Assembly (NCBI GenBank): GCA_946478645.1
Contig: CAMLCW010000016.1
Span: 1-27,835 of the forward strand
Source of the DNA: an uncultured Variovorax sp.
GTDB lineage: Bacteria; Pseudomonadota; Gammaproteobacteria; Burkholderiales; Burkholderiaceae
Direction of reading: 5' to 3'
DNA length: 27,835 bases
In this document: piece by piece, positions 18,352 to 25,753 of the stretch
Layout of the letters: every line of letters starts with the position of its first letter
Position numbering within the stretch: the first letter of the stretch is position 1
The notes under the pieces: generated by a model
Told to the model about the DNA's origin: nothing
Databases searched by the model: none
What the model saw: the letters and a program-made list of their open reading frames with translations, nothing else
Translations under genes and position numbers: made by a program

Positions 18352-18900
18352 TCAGCTGAATATTTCTGCGCTGGTCAACGTCGATGCCGCCGCGTCCTTG
18401 GCGGACAGCTGGGGCGCCGCGCCGGTATCGGGCCAGCCGATACGGAGGGCGGCATCGTTCCAGACGATCGCACGCTCATGCGCCGGCGCATAGTAGTCCG
18501 TCGTCTTGTACAAGAACTCCGCCGTCTCGCTCAGCACCAGAAACCCGTGCGCGAACCCTTCGGGCACCCACAGCTGCCGGTGGTTGTCTTCGCTGAGCTC
18601 CACGCCCACCCACTTGCCGAAGGTCGGTGACGACTTGCGGATGTCCACCGCCACGTCGAACACCGCACCCCTCACCACGCGCACCAGCTTGCCCTGCGGC
18701 TGCTGGATCTGGTAGTGCAAGCCGCGCAGCACGCCCTTGGCCGAGCGCGAATGGTTGTCCTGGACGAACTCGACGTGCCGGCCGACGGCCTCGTCGAAGG
18801 CCTTGCCGTTGAAGCTCTCGTAGAAGAAGCCGCGCGCATCGCCGAACACCTTGGGCTCGATGATCAGCACCTCGGGGATCGCGGTGGGCGTTGCTTTCAC
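18352..18900 (-). CDS. rmlC: dTDP-4-dehydrorhamnose 3,5-epimerase
   Basis: The 182-residue cupin-fold enzyme epimerises C3 and C5 of dTDP-4-keto-6-deoxyglucose, the third step of dTDP-L-rhamnose synthesis. [30 protein letters not shown] with catalytic H62, [16 protein letters not shown] and [14 protein letters not shown] are family motifs, and the length is standard. It starts with GTG at 18900, in a 4-base GTGA overlap with the end of rmlA, which implies translational coupling. It is the last gene of the rmlBDAC operon. Confidence 0.96.
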   Translation of the reverse strand: MKATPTAIPEVLIIEPKVFGDARGFFYESFNGKAFDEAVGRHVEFVQDNHSRSAKGVLRGLHYQIQQPQGKLVRVVRGAVFDVAVDIRKSSPTFGKWVGVELSEDNHRQLWVPEGFAHGFLVLSETAEFLYKTTDYYAPAHERAIVWNDAALRIGWPDTGAAPQLSAKDAAASTLTSAEIFS

Positions 18901-19793
18901 GAGCGCACCTCCTCGGCCAGCACGTGGTTCAGGTATTTGCCATAGCCATTCTTCTGCAGCGGCGCCGCGAGCCGGGCGAGCTGCTCACGGTCGATGAACC
19001 CGTTGCGCCACGCGATCTCTTCGGGGCATGCGATCTTCAAGCCCTGCCGGTGCTCGAGCGTGGCGATGAACTGCCCCGCTTCGAGCAGGCTCTCGTGCGT
19101 GCCGGTGTCGAGCCAGGCGTAGCCGCGCTGCATGATCTGCACATTGAGCTGGCCCAGGTCGAGGTAGGCCTGGTTGACCGCCGTGATCTCCAGCTCGCCG
19201 CGCGCGCTCGGCTTCACCGCCTTGGCGATGTCGACGACCTGGTTGTCGTAGAAGTACAGGCCCGTCACGGCGTAGCTGCTCTTGGGCTTGGCCGGCTTCT
19301 CTTCGATGCTGCTGGCCTTGCCCTCGGCGTCGAAGGCCACCACGCCATAGCGCTCGGGATCGTGCACGTGGTAGGCGAACACGGTCGCGCCCGTGTCCTT
19401 GGCGTCGGCACCCGAGAGCAGGTGCGCGAGGTCATGGCCGTAGAAGATGTTGTCGCCCAGCACGAGCGCGCTCGGGTCGTTGCCCACAAACTTCTCGCCG
19501 ATGAGGAAGGCCTGCGCCAGGCCATCGGGGCTGGGCTGCACCGCGTACTGCAGGTTGAGGCCCCACTGGCTGCCATCGCCCAGCAGCTGCTGGAAGCGCG
19601 GCGTGTCCTGCGGCGTGCTGATGATGAGGATGTCGCGCATGCCGCCCAGCATCAACGTGCTCAGCGGGTAGTAGATCATCGGCTTGTCGTACACCGGCAG
19701 CAGCTGCTTGCTCATCGCGAGCGTGGCGGGATGCAGGCGGGTGCCGGAACCGCCGGCCAGGATGATGCCCTTGCGTTTCGTCGTCGTGGTCAT
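18897..19793 (-). CDS. rmlA: Glucose-1-phosphate thymidylyltransferase
   Basis: The 298-residue enzyme joins glucose-1-phosphate and dTTP to give dTDP-glucose, the entry step to dTDP-L-rhamnose. [16 protein letters not shown] (9-24) is the nucleotidyltransferase loop; [30 protein letters not shown] and [13 protein letters not shown] are conserved RmlA segments. The start is the ATG at 19793 directly before the conserved core; longer readings upstream add an unrelated, compositionally odd extension. RmlA enzymes are generally feedback-inhibited by dTDP-L-rhamnose. It begins 28 bp after the rmlD stop and overlaps rmlC by 4 bases. Confidence 0.96.
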   Translation of the reverse strand: MTTTTKRKGIILAGGSGTRLHPATLAMSKQLLPVYDKPMIYYPLSTLMLGGMRDILIISTPQDTPRFQQLLGDGSQWGLNLQYAVQPSPDGLAQAFLIGEKFVGNDPSALVLGDNIFYGHDLAHLLSGADAKDTGATVFAYHVHDPERYGVVAFDAEGKASSIEEKPAKPKSSYAVTGLYFYDNQVVDIAKAVKPSARGELEITAVNQAYLDLGQLNVQIMQRGYAWLDTGTHESLLEAGQFIATLEHRQGLKIACPEEIAWRNGFIDREQLARLAAPLQKNGYGKYLNHVLAEEVRS

Positions 19794-19821
19794 GCGGGTG
19801 TGCTTTCCCTTTTTGGTGTTG

Positions 19822-20712
19822 TCAGAGCGTCTCGCGCAGCATGCGTGCCACGCCGTCCTGCCAGGGCGGCAGCCGCAGGCCGAAGACCGACTGCAGCTTC
19901 GTGGTGTCGAGGCGCGAATTGTGCGGACGCCGGGCGGGCGTGGGGAAGGCGCTGGTGGGCACGGGGTCGACCGCATCCGGCCCTGCCTTCAGCTCGACGC
20001 CGGCGGCCTTCGCCTGCTCGACCACGAAGCGCGCATAGCCGTGCCAGGTGGTGACGCCGCCGGCCACCGCGTGGTAAAGGCCCGCCTTGGCGGGATCTTG
20101 CAAGGTCGCGCGGATCGCATGCGCGGTCAGGTCGGCCAAGAGCTCCGCGCCGGTCGGCGCGCCGAACTGGTCGTCGATGACGGTCAGCTTTTCGCGCTCC
20201 CTGGCCAGGCGCAGCATGGTCTTGGCGAAGTTGCCGCCGCGCGCCGCATACACCCAGCTGGTGCGGAAGATCAGGTGCCTTGCGCAGTGCGCAGCCACCA
20301 GCTGCTCGCCTTCGAGCTTGGTGCTGCCATACACGCTCAGCGGGCCGGTCGCATCGTCTTCCTTCCAGGGCGTGCTGCCGCTGCCATCGAAGACGTAGTC
20401 GGTCGAGTAATGCACCATCAGCGCGCCGACCTGCTGCGCGGCCTCGGCGACCACGCCGGGCGACGTGGCATTGAGCTTGCGCGCGAACTCGGGCTCGCTC
20501 TCGGCCTTGTCGACGGCGGTGTGCGCGGCCGCATTGACGATGACGTCGGGGCGCACCTTGTGCACCGTTTCGGCGAGCTGTTCGGGCCGGCTGAAGTCAG
20601 CGTGAAGATCGGTGCTGTCGAAGTCGAGCGCAACGAGTTCGCCCAGGGGCGCCAGGCTGCGCTGCAGCTCCCAGCCGACCTGTCCGCCCTTGCCCAGCAA
20701 CAGCAGCTTCAT
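19822..20712 (-). CDS. rmlD: dTDP-4-dehydrorhamnose reductase
   Basis: The 296-residue SDR protein reduces dTDP-4-keto-L-rhamnose to dTDP-L-rhamnose, the last step of the pathway. [12 protein letters not shown] (6-17) is the dinucleotide-binding loop, [13 protein letters not shown] the conserved cofactor-side segment, YSTDYVFDG the active-site strand, and YGSTK (Y128/K132) the catalytic pair. The ATG at 20712 overlaps the rmlB stop in an ATGA quartet, which decides the start; in-frame ATGs further upstream lie inside rmlB. Length matches the family. Confidence 0.96.
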   Translation of the reverse strand: MKLLLLGKGGQVGWELQRSLAPLGELVALDFDSTDLHADFSRPEQLAETVHKVRPDVIVNAAAHTAVDKAESEPEFARKLNATSPGVVAEAAQQVGALMVHYSTDYVFDGSGSTPWKEDDATGPLSVYGSTKLEGEQLVAAHCARHLIFRTSWVYAARGGNFAKTMLRLAREREKLTVIDDQFGAPTGAELLADLTAHAIRATLQDPAKAGLYHAVAGGVTTWHGYARFVVEQAKAAGVELKAGPDAVDPVPTSAFPTPARRPHNSRLDTTKLQSVFGLRLPPWQDGVARMLRETL

Positions 20713-21782
20713 GCAGCGTCCTTCGTGGTGTCGTACTGCTTCTCGACCCATTCGCGGTAGGCGCCGCTTTGCACGTTGCGTACCCATTCGGCATTGGCGA
20801 GGTACCACTCGACCGTCTTGCGGATGCCCGTGTCGAAGGTCTCGGCGGGCTTCCAGCCGAGCTCGCGCTCGAGCTTGCGCGCATCGATGGCATAGCGCCG
20901 GTCGTGGCCGGGACGGTCGGTGACGTAGCTGATCTGTTCCTTGTAGGGCTTGCCGTCCGCGCGCGGGCGCAGTTCATCGAGCAGCCCGCACACGGTGTTG
21001 ACGATCTCGATGTTGGGCTTCTCGTTCCAGCCGCCGACGTTGTAGGTCTCGCCGAGCCGGCCGGCCTCAAGCACGCGGCGAATGGCGCTGCAGTGGTCCT
21101 TCACATAGAGCCAGTCGCGCACCTGCATGCCGTCGCCATACACCGGCAGCGGCTTGCCGGCCAGCGCGTTGACGATCATCAGCGGGATCAGCTTCTCGGG
21201 GAAGTGGAACGGCCCGTAGTTGTTCGAGCAGTTGGTGGTGAGCACCGGCAGGCCGTAGGTGTGGTGCCAGGCGCGCACGAGGTGGTCGCTCGCGGCCTTG
21301 CTGGCCGAATACGGGCTGTTGGGTTCGTACTTGTTGTCTTCGGTGAAGGCGGGATCGGTCTTCGAGAGCGAGCCATAGACTTCGTCGGTCGACACGTGCA
21401 GGAAGCGGAACGCGGCCTGCTGGTCGGCCGGCAGCGCATTCCAGTGGCCGCGCACCGATTCGAGCAACCGGAAGGTGCCGAGCACGTTGGTCTGCACGAA
21501 GTCCTCGGGGCCGTGAATCGAGCGGTCCACATGCGACTCGGCGGCGAAATTGACCACGGCCCGGATCTTGTGCTCGGCCAGCAGACGGTCGACCAGCGCG
21601 CTGTCGCCGATGTCGCCCTGCACGAAGATGTGCCGGGCATCGTTCTTGAGCGAGGCGAGCGTCTCGAGGTTGCCCGCGTAGGTCAGCTTGTCGAGGTTCA
21701 CGACCGGTTCATCGCTCTGCGCGAGCCAGTCGAGTACGAAATTGGCGCCGATGAAGCCGGCGCCGCCGGTGACCAGGATCAT
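20709..21782 (-). CDS. rmlB: dTDP-glucose 4,6-dehydratase
   Basis: The 357-residue extended SDR enzyme converts dTDP-glucose to dTDP-4-keto-6-deoxyglucose. [16 protein letters not shown] gives the GxxGxxG loop (6-12), [14 protein letters not shown] is an RmlB signature, HVSTDEVYG supplies T132/D133/E134, and [15 protein letters not shown] supplies Y158/K162. It is the first gene of the rmlBDAC operon. A GAGGGA ribosome-binding site lies just upstream of the ATG at 21782. A GATAAT hexamer (complement of 21831-21836) is a possible -10 with a poor -35. The promoter region is divergent from the glycine riboswitch transcript. Confidence 0.97.
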   Translation of the reverse strand: MILVTGGAGFIGANFVLDWLAQSDEPVVNLDKLTYAGNLETLASLKNDARHIFVQGDIGDSALVDRLLAEHKIRAVVNFAAESHVDRSIHGPEDFVQTNVLGTFRLLESVRGHWNALPADQQAAFRFLHVSTDEVYGSLSKTDPAFTEDNKYEPNSPYSASKAASDHLVRAWHHTYGLPVLTTNCSNNYGPFHFPEKLIPLMIVNALAGKPLPVYGDGMQVRDWLYVKDHCSAIRRVLEAGRLGETYNVGGWNEKPNIEIVNTVCGLLDELRPRADGKPYKEQISYVTDRPGHDRRYAIDARKLERELGWKPAETFDTGIRKTVEWYLANAEWVRNVQSGAYREWVEKQYDTTKDAA

Positions 21783-21864
21783 GAATTCCCTCGAAGTTTC
21801 AGAAATCGCCCGTCGGCGGGTAGTTTGACAATTATCCCATTCGGCCGAAGTGCCAAATCCCGTG

Positions 21865-21894
21865 CTAGGCGCTTTCGTACACCCCGCCTAGAAT
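21865..21894 (+). promoter_or_regulatory. Promoter of the riboswitch-dadA transcript, overlapped by an inverted repeat
   Basis: TAGAAT at 21889-21894 is a good -10 that would start RNA near 21901, exactly where the first aptamer begins. The -35 region is weak, suggesting activator help. CTAGGCG (21865-21871) and CGCCTAG (21885-21891) form a perfect 7-bp inverted repeat with a 13-bp spacer that overlaps the -10, a candidate operator. Confidence 0.4.
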
Positions 21895-21901
21895 GGCTTC
21901 A

Positions 21902-22200
21902 CTGCAGGAGAGCGAGTAGTTCTTTCGACTACTCCACCGAAGGCGCAAACTCCCATAAACGCTCAGGTCGGCCAGACGAATTCTTTGGTTTCTTTCAAAG
22001 AGTTTCGAAGCCTGTACTGCACCAACTGACACGCCGTCTGGAGAGCCGTCGCCCTTGCGCGACGCACCGAAGGAGCAAACCCGCTGCGGGCGCATCGGGT
22101 GAATCTCTCAGGTACCGAGGACAGGGGGAGCGGCAACTTGGACGGCGATCGTCCGGTTGCTTGCTATCGAAGCACAGCCACCCCTCGCCGTCCAAGCCAC
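21902..22200 (+). promoter_or_regulatory. Tandem glycine riboswitch (two aptamers plus expression platform)
   Basis: Two copies of the glycine aptamer are recognisable. Aptamer 1 (about 21903-21980) has GGAGAGCG, a GTAGT/ACTAC hairpin, CACCGAAGGCGCAAACTCCC and GCTCAGGTC. Aptamer 2 (about 22036-22125) has GTCTGGAGAGCCG, CACCGAAGGAGCAAACCCGC, GAATCTCTCAGGTACCGAGG and a closing GAC. The CCGAAGG-GCAAAC and CTCAGGT blocks are the conserved glycine-binding core. Downstream, 22137-22148 can pair either within a hairpin at 22133-22160 or, over 12 perfect base pairs, with 22185-22196 just ahead of the ribosome-binding site. Glycine aptamers usually turn on glycine-degradation genes; here the target is a DadA-type flavoprotein gene. 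The aptamers are clear; the output mechanism is inferred. Confidence 0.93.
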
Positions 22201-22219
22201 CTCGAAAGAAGTACCTGAA

Positions 22220-23536
22220 ATGCGCGTGATCGTTCTTGGCGCCGGCCTGCTCGGCGTCACCTCGGCCTATTACCTCCAACAGCTCGGCCACGATGTGACC
22301 GTGATCGACCGGCAGGCCACGCCGGCCGCCGAAACCAGCTTCGCCAATGGCGGCCAGATCTCGGTCAGCCACGCCGAACCATGGGCCAATCCGGGCGCCC
22401 CGCTCAAGGTGCTGCAATGGCTCGGCAAGGAAGATGCGCCGCTCTTGTTCCGCATGCGCGCCGACATGCGCCAGTGGCTCTGGGGCCTGCAGTTCCTGCG
22501 CGAATGCACGCCGGCGCGCACCCGGCACAACATCGAGCAGATCGTGCGCCTGGGCACCTACAGCCGCGAGGTGCTGCAGCAACTGCGCCGCGACGCCGGC
22601 CTGGCGTACGACCAGCGCACACAGGGCATCCTGCACTTCTACACGACGCAGAAGGAGTTCGATGCCGCCCTCGCGCCGGCCGAGCAGATGCGCGCACTGG
22701 GCTGCGAGCGGCAGGTCATCTCGGCCGACGAGGCCGTGGCCATCGAGCCCGCGCTCGCGCACATCCGGCCCAAGCTGGCCGGCGCCACCTACACCGCGGA
22801 AGACGAGTCGGGCGATGCGAACCTCTTTGCGCGCGAACTCGCGAGGCTCGCCGCGGCGGCCGGGGTGAAGTTCCTCATGAGCCACACGGTGACCGCGCTG
22901 CGCGAAGCCGGGGGCCGGCTCGACCATGTCGAGGCGACCGACCACGAGGGCCGCTTCCAGCGCATCGGCGGCGATGCCTTCGTGCTCGCGATGGGCTCGC
23001 TGAGCCCGCTCGTGGCCGCGCCGCTGGGCATCCGCCTGCCGATCTATCCGGCCAAGGGCTACTCGGTGACGCTGCCGGTCAAGGATGCGTCGAAGGCGCA
23101 CCAGGTTTCGCTCACGGACGACGAGTTCAAGCTCGTGTTCTCGCGCTACACCTCGCCGGGCGCCGAGGGGGGCGACCGCCTGCGCATCGCGGGCACGGCC
23201 GAACTCAACGGCTATGACCGCGACCTGAACCGCGTGCGCTGCGAGGCCATCGTGCGGCGGGTCGAAGAACTGTTCCCCGGCGCGGGCGACACCACCCAGG
23301 CGCAGTTCTGGACCGGCCTGCGGCCCGCGACGCCGAGCAACGTGCCGCTCATCGGCAAGACGAAACTGCCGAACCTGTACCTCAACACGGGCCACGGCAC
23401 CTTGGGGTGGACGCATGCCTGCGGCTCGGGCAAGTCGATCGCGCGCATCGTGACCGGGCTTGCGCCCGAAGTGGACTTTGCGTTCACGGGGATGCCGAAG
23501 GGGGCGCACCGGCGCGTGGCGGTGGCTGTGGGCTGA
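22220..23536 (+). CDS. dadA: DadA-type FAD-dependent D-amino acid dehydrogenase, glycine-riboswitch controlled
   Basis: The 438-residue flavoprotein belongs to the DAO/DadA family. MRVIVLGAGLLGVTSAYYL carries the FAD-binding GxGxxG (G7-G12), the AAETSFANGGQISVSHAEPW segment is a DadA signature, and the C-terminal LYLNTGHGTLGWTHACGSGK closes the FAD site. DadA oxidatively deaminates D-amino acids (D-alanine best known) to 2-oxo acids and passes electrons to the respiratory chain at the inner membrane. The ATG at 22220 is preceded by GAAAGAAG (22204-22211) and starts the flavin fold directly; an in-frame TTG at 22157 would lie inside the expression platform. The glycine riboswitch upstream suggests that glycine itself, or a glycine-linked D-amino acid, is a physiological substrate. 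Neither an alanine racemase (dadX) gene nor gcv genes are in view. Confidence 0.92.
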   Translation: MRVIVLGAGLLGVTSAYYLQQLGHDVTVIDRQATPAAETSFANGGQISVSHAEPWANPGAPLKVLQWLGKEDAPLLFRMRADMRQWLWGLQFLRECTPARTRHNIEQIVRLGTYSREVLQQLRRDAGLAYDQRTQGILHFYTTQKEFDAALAPAEQMRALGCERQVISADEAVAIEPALAHIRPKLAGATYTAEDESGDANLFARELARLAAAAGVKFLMSHTVTALREAGGRLDHVEATDHEGRFQRIGGDAFVLAMGSLSPLVAAPLGIRLPIYPAKGYSVTLPVKDASKAHQVSLTDDEFKLVFSRYTSPGAEGGDRLRIAGTAELNGYDRDLNRVRCEAIVRRVEELFPGAGDTTQAQFWTGLRPATPSNVPLIGKTKLPNLYLNTGHGTLGWTHACGSGKSIARIVTGLAPEVDFAFTGMPKGAHRRVAVAVG

Positions 23537-23551
23537 GGGGATCGGACTTCC

Positions 23552-23656
23552 GGACGCAGAGGGCGCAAAGGTTTCGCAGAGGACGCGAAAGAACAGCCAA
23601 CAAAAATGGTTGTTCTTCTGCGACTTTTGCGTTCCTTTTGTATTCCTTCTGCGTTC
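23552..23656. repeat. Imperfect long inverted repeat of an ACGCAGAGG-type intergenic element, possible bidirectional terminator
   Basis: The left arm (23552-23599) contains two copies of a CGCAGAGG(G/A)CGC-A-A motif. The right arm (23607-23656) is an imperfect reverse complement with the same motif. The apex is a 9-bp stem, GAACAGCCA with TGGTTGTTC (one G-U pair), closing a 7-base A-rich loop. It fills the gap between the convergent dadA and FIST genes and could stop transcription from both sides. The motif resembles a short repeat scattered between genes in Burkholderiales genomes; that comparison is from memory. Confidence 0.6.
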
Positions 23657-23673
23657 GGCTGTCCGCTCCCGTT

Positions 23674-24951
23674 TCAGTCAGCCGCAAATACCGTCAACAC
23701 GCCCGTATAGCCGTACAGCCGGTGCCGCGCGATCTCGCCGGCCGCGAAGAAGCCGACCAGCGGCACGTCGCCGAGTGCATGCCGCACGATCTGGAGTTCG
23801 GCGCCGGGGGCGCCGAAGTGCGGGCCGCCGCGCCCGGAGCAGCTCACGTACACCGCGCCAGCGATGCGGCGTGCGGGGTGCGGCGCCGCTTCGGCTTCGC
23901 CAGCAGCGACGGCGCGGGCGGTCGCCAGCGTCTGCTCCTCGGGCTCGAGCTCTTCGCGGATTTCCGCGCAGATGCGCATCAGGTCGGCGCGCGCGGCCTG
24001 CGCATTGCGGCGGCAGAAGCTCAGCCGCATGCCGGTCTCGGCGACGTCGGCGATCGCGATGCCGCGGCGCGTGGGATCGAGCCCGATGATGTGGCGCACC
24101 AGCACCTCGGCGCCCAGGTCACCGGTGCGGCGGACGCCGTCGCTGCCCGCGTCGGCCAGGCCCACCAGCGTGTTGCGCACCGCGTCGATGGCCTCCTGCG
24201 GCCGCTCGAGCGACACCTGCAGTTCCGCCAGCAGCACGTCGAGCGCAGGCTCGCCGTCGAGCTTGAGCAGCAGGTTGCCGTCGGCTTCGGTGATCTCTCG
24301 CTCGCGCCCCGCACCCGCGGGCAGCGGCTGGCAGCCCTGGGTGACGCGCGACACGAGCCGAACGCCTTCGCCGAACACCACGCCCGACATGCCACCCGAG
24401 AACACGCCGCCTGCGGCGCCATGGCCGCGGATGTTGCCGTTGCCGCCCACCGCGAACTGCAGCGCGCCGGCACGGCCCGACGACAGGCCGCCGAAAAGGT
24501 AGCCGGTGTCGGTGCGGCCCGCCATCTCGCCGATGAGTTCGGGCAGGTCGGGTGTCGCGGGGTCGGCATGCACGAGCGCGGTATGGGCCTCGAAGCCGCT
24601 CATCTCCGAGCTGCCGAGCGGCGCGACGCCCGAGAACACGCGGTACTGGTCGCTGGGCAGCGCGCACAGCATGAGGCTCAGGCCGGGCTCGTCGAAGTAC
24701 TCGGCGTTGTTCGCCGCCACGCCGACGCCGACCGTGCCCGACCAGTCGGTCACTTCGGGCAGTTCGGCGCTCAGGTGATCGAGGATCTCCTGCGCATCCG
24801 GCGCGTAGTGGTCGGTGATGTAGAGCAGGCCGAGCGTGGGCGACGCCGCGTAGTCGGGCAGCGCCATCTGCGCGCGCAGCTGCGCCAGCACGAGGCCGGC
24901 GGCCATGCGCCATTGCGGGTGGGTGGCGTGACCGGAGGGAAAAAGTTTCAT
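23674..24951 (-). CDS. FIST-domain (FIST_N/FIST_C) sensory protein
   Basis: The 425-residue protein appears to contain an N-terminal FIST domain (about 30-220: GLLYITDHYAPDAQEILDHL, WSGTVGVGVAANNAEYFDEP, GYLFGGLSSG, GVFSGGMSGVVFGEGV) and a C-terminal FIST_C domain (about 235-400, ending in VSCSGRGGPHFGAPGAEL and PLVGFFAAGEIA). FIST is a predicted sensor domain proposed to bind small ligands such as amino acids, usually coupled to signalling modules; here it stands alone with no kinase, cyclase or transmembrane segment. The ATG at 24951 begins MKLFPSGHATHPQW; the ribosome-binding site is weak. It lies 43 bp after phaM in the same direction, so the two may be cotranscribed, and it converges on dadA. 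The ligand and function are unknown. Confidence 0.85.
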   Translation of the reverse strand: MKLFPSGHATHPQWRMAAGLVLAQLRAQMALPDYAASPTLGLLYITDHYAPDAQEILDHLSAELPEVTDWSGTVGVGVAANNAEYFDEPGLSLMLCALPSDQYRVFSGVAPLGSSEMSGFEAHTALVHADPATPDLPELIGEMAGRTDTGYLFGGLSSGRAGALQFAVGGNGNIRGHGAAGGVFSGGMSGVVFGEGVRLVSRVTQGCQPLPAGAGREREITEADGNLLLKLDGEPALDVLLAELQVSLERPQEAIDAVRNTLVGLADAGSDGVRRTGDLGAEVLVRHIIGLDPTRRGIAIADVAETGMRLSFCRRNAQAARADLMRICAEIREELEPEEQTLATARAVAAGEAEAAPHPARRIAGAVYVSCSGRGGPHFGAPGAELQIVRHALGDVPLVGFFAAGEIARHRLYGYTGVLTVFAAD

Positions 24952-24994
24952 GGTGCGTGCCGTCCGTTCTTGTCGAAGGAGAGCATGTAAGAGG

Positions 24995-25663
24995 TCAACG
25001 CCCGCCGGTGGTTCGCTTGCGCGTGGCGGCGGGCACCTTTTTGGGTGCGGTTTTCTTCGCAGCGGCCGTCCTGGCGGCGGGTTTCGGCGTTTTTGCGGAT
25101 GGGCTGCCGCGCATGGCCTTGCCGACCGCGTCGGCCATCGGTTGCGCCATGGCGGGCACCTTGAGCTGCGCCGCGTCCTGCAGCGCCGTGTTCGCGATCT
25201 GCTGGAACTGTTCGGTCAGCGAGCCCCACCACTGCATCGGATCGATCACGCCGGCACGCTGCTGCGCCGGCGCTTCATCGGCATCGGCCGCGGGCTCGGC
25301 GGCTGCCGGCTCCGGCTTCGCCGCGGCGGGTTCCGCGGACGCCTGCTTCGAGAAGGCGCTTGCGAGGTCTTCCATGCGCACGTTCATGCCGCGCAGGGTC
25401 GAGAGCGTCATCTTCTGTACCTCCAGCGCCTGAACCGTGGCCTTGAGCGCATGGCCGTTCTGCTCGAGCCAGTACTGCACCGTCTTGAGTTCCTGGATGC
25501 GCTTCTCGAGCTCTTCCACGCTCAGCGTCGGCGCCACCCAGCTCGCGAGGCTCGGCATCCCAGCGGGGGCCGCAGGCTTTGCGCCGCCGCTCGCGAGGTT
25601 CTTCAGAAAGTCGAACCCGGGGACGAACTGGCTGAAATCGAAAGGTGGGCTGGTGTTGCTCAT
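24995..25663 (-). CDS. phaM: PhaM-type polyhydroxyalkanoate granule regulator
   Basis: The 222-residue protein opens with FDFSQFVPGFDFLKNLASGG, then WVAPTLSVEELEKRIQELKT and YWLEQNGHALKATVQALEVQ, the conserved PhaM core with a short coiled coil (about 45-100). A Pro/Ala-rich middle follows, then a second conserved stretch (DPMQWWGSLTEQFQQIA, about 142-158), and a Lys/Ala/Pro-rich histone-H1-like tail (about 190-222). In Ralstonia-type bacteria PhaM activates PHA synthase and ties storage granules to the nucleoid through the basic tail. I chose the ATG at 25663 because GGAGA lies 7 bases upstream and the conserved core follows at once. Its presence implies PHA storage, though no pha synthesis gene is in this window. 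The FIST gene follows after 43 bp. Confidence 0.9.
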   Translation of the reverse strand: MSNTSPPFDFSQFVPGFDFLKNLASGGAKPAAPAGMPSLASWVAPTLSVEELEKRIQELKTVQYWLEQNGHALKATVQALEVQKMTLSTLRGMNVRMEDLASAFSKQASAEPAAAKPEPAAAEPAADADEAPAQQRAGVIDPMQWWGSLTEQFQQIANTALQDAAQLKVPAMAQPMADAVGKAMRGSPSAKTPKPAARTAAAKKTAPKKVPAATRKRTTGGR

Positions 25664-25753
25664 GAGACGGTCTCCGGAGGGTTGTCCTTGTCGCGCCAGC
25701 TTACTCCAACGCACGCCCTTTTCATCCGCGCGGGCAAGCCTGCGGCACGCCGG

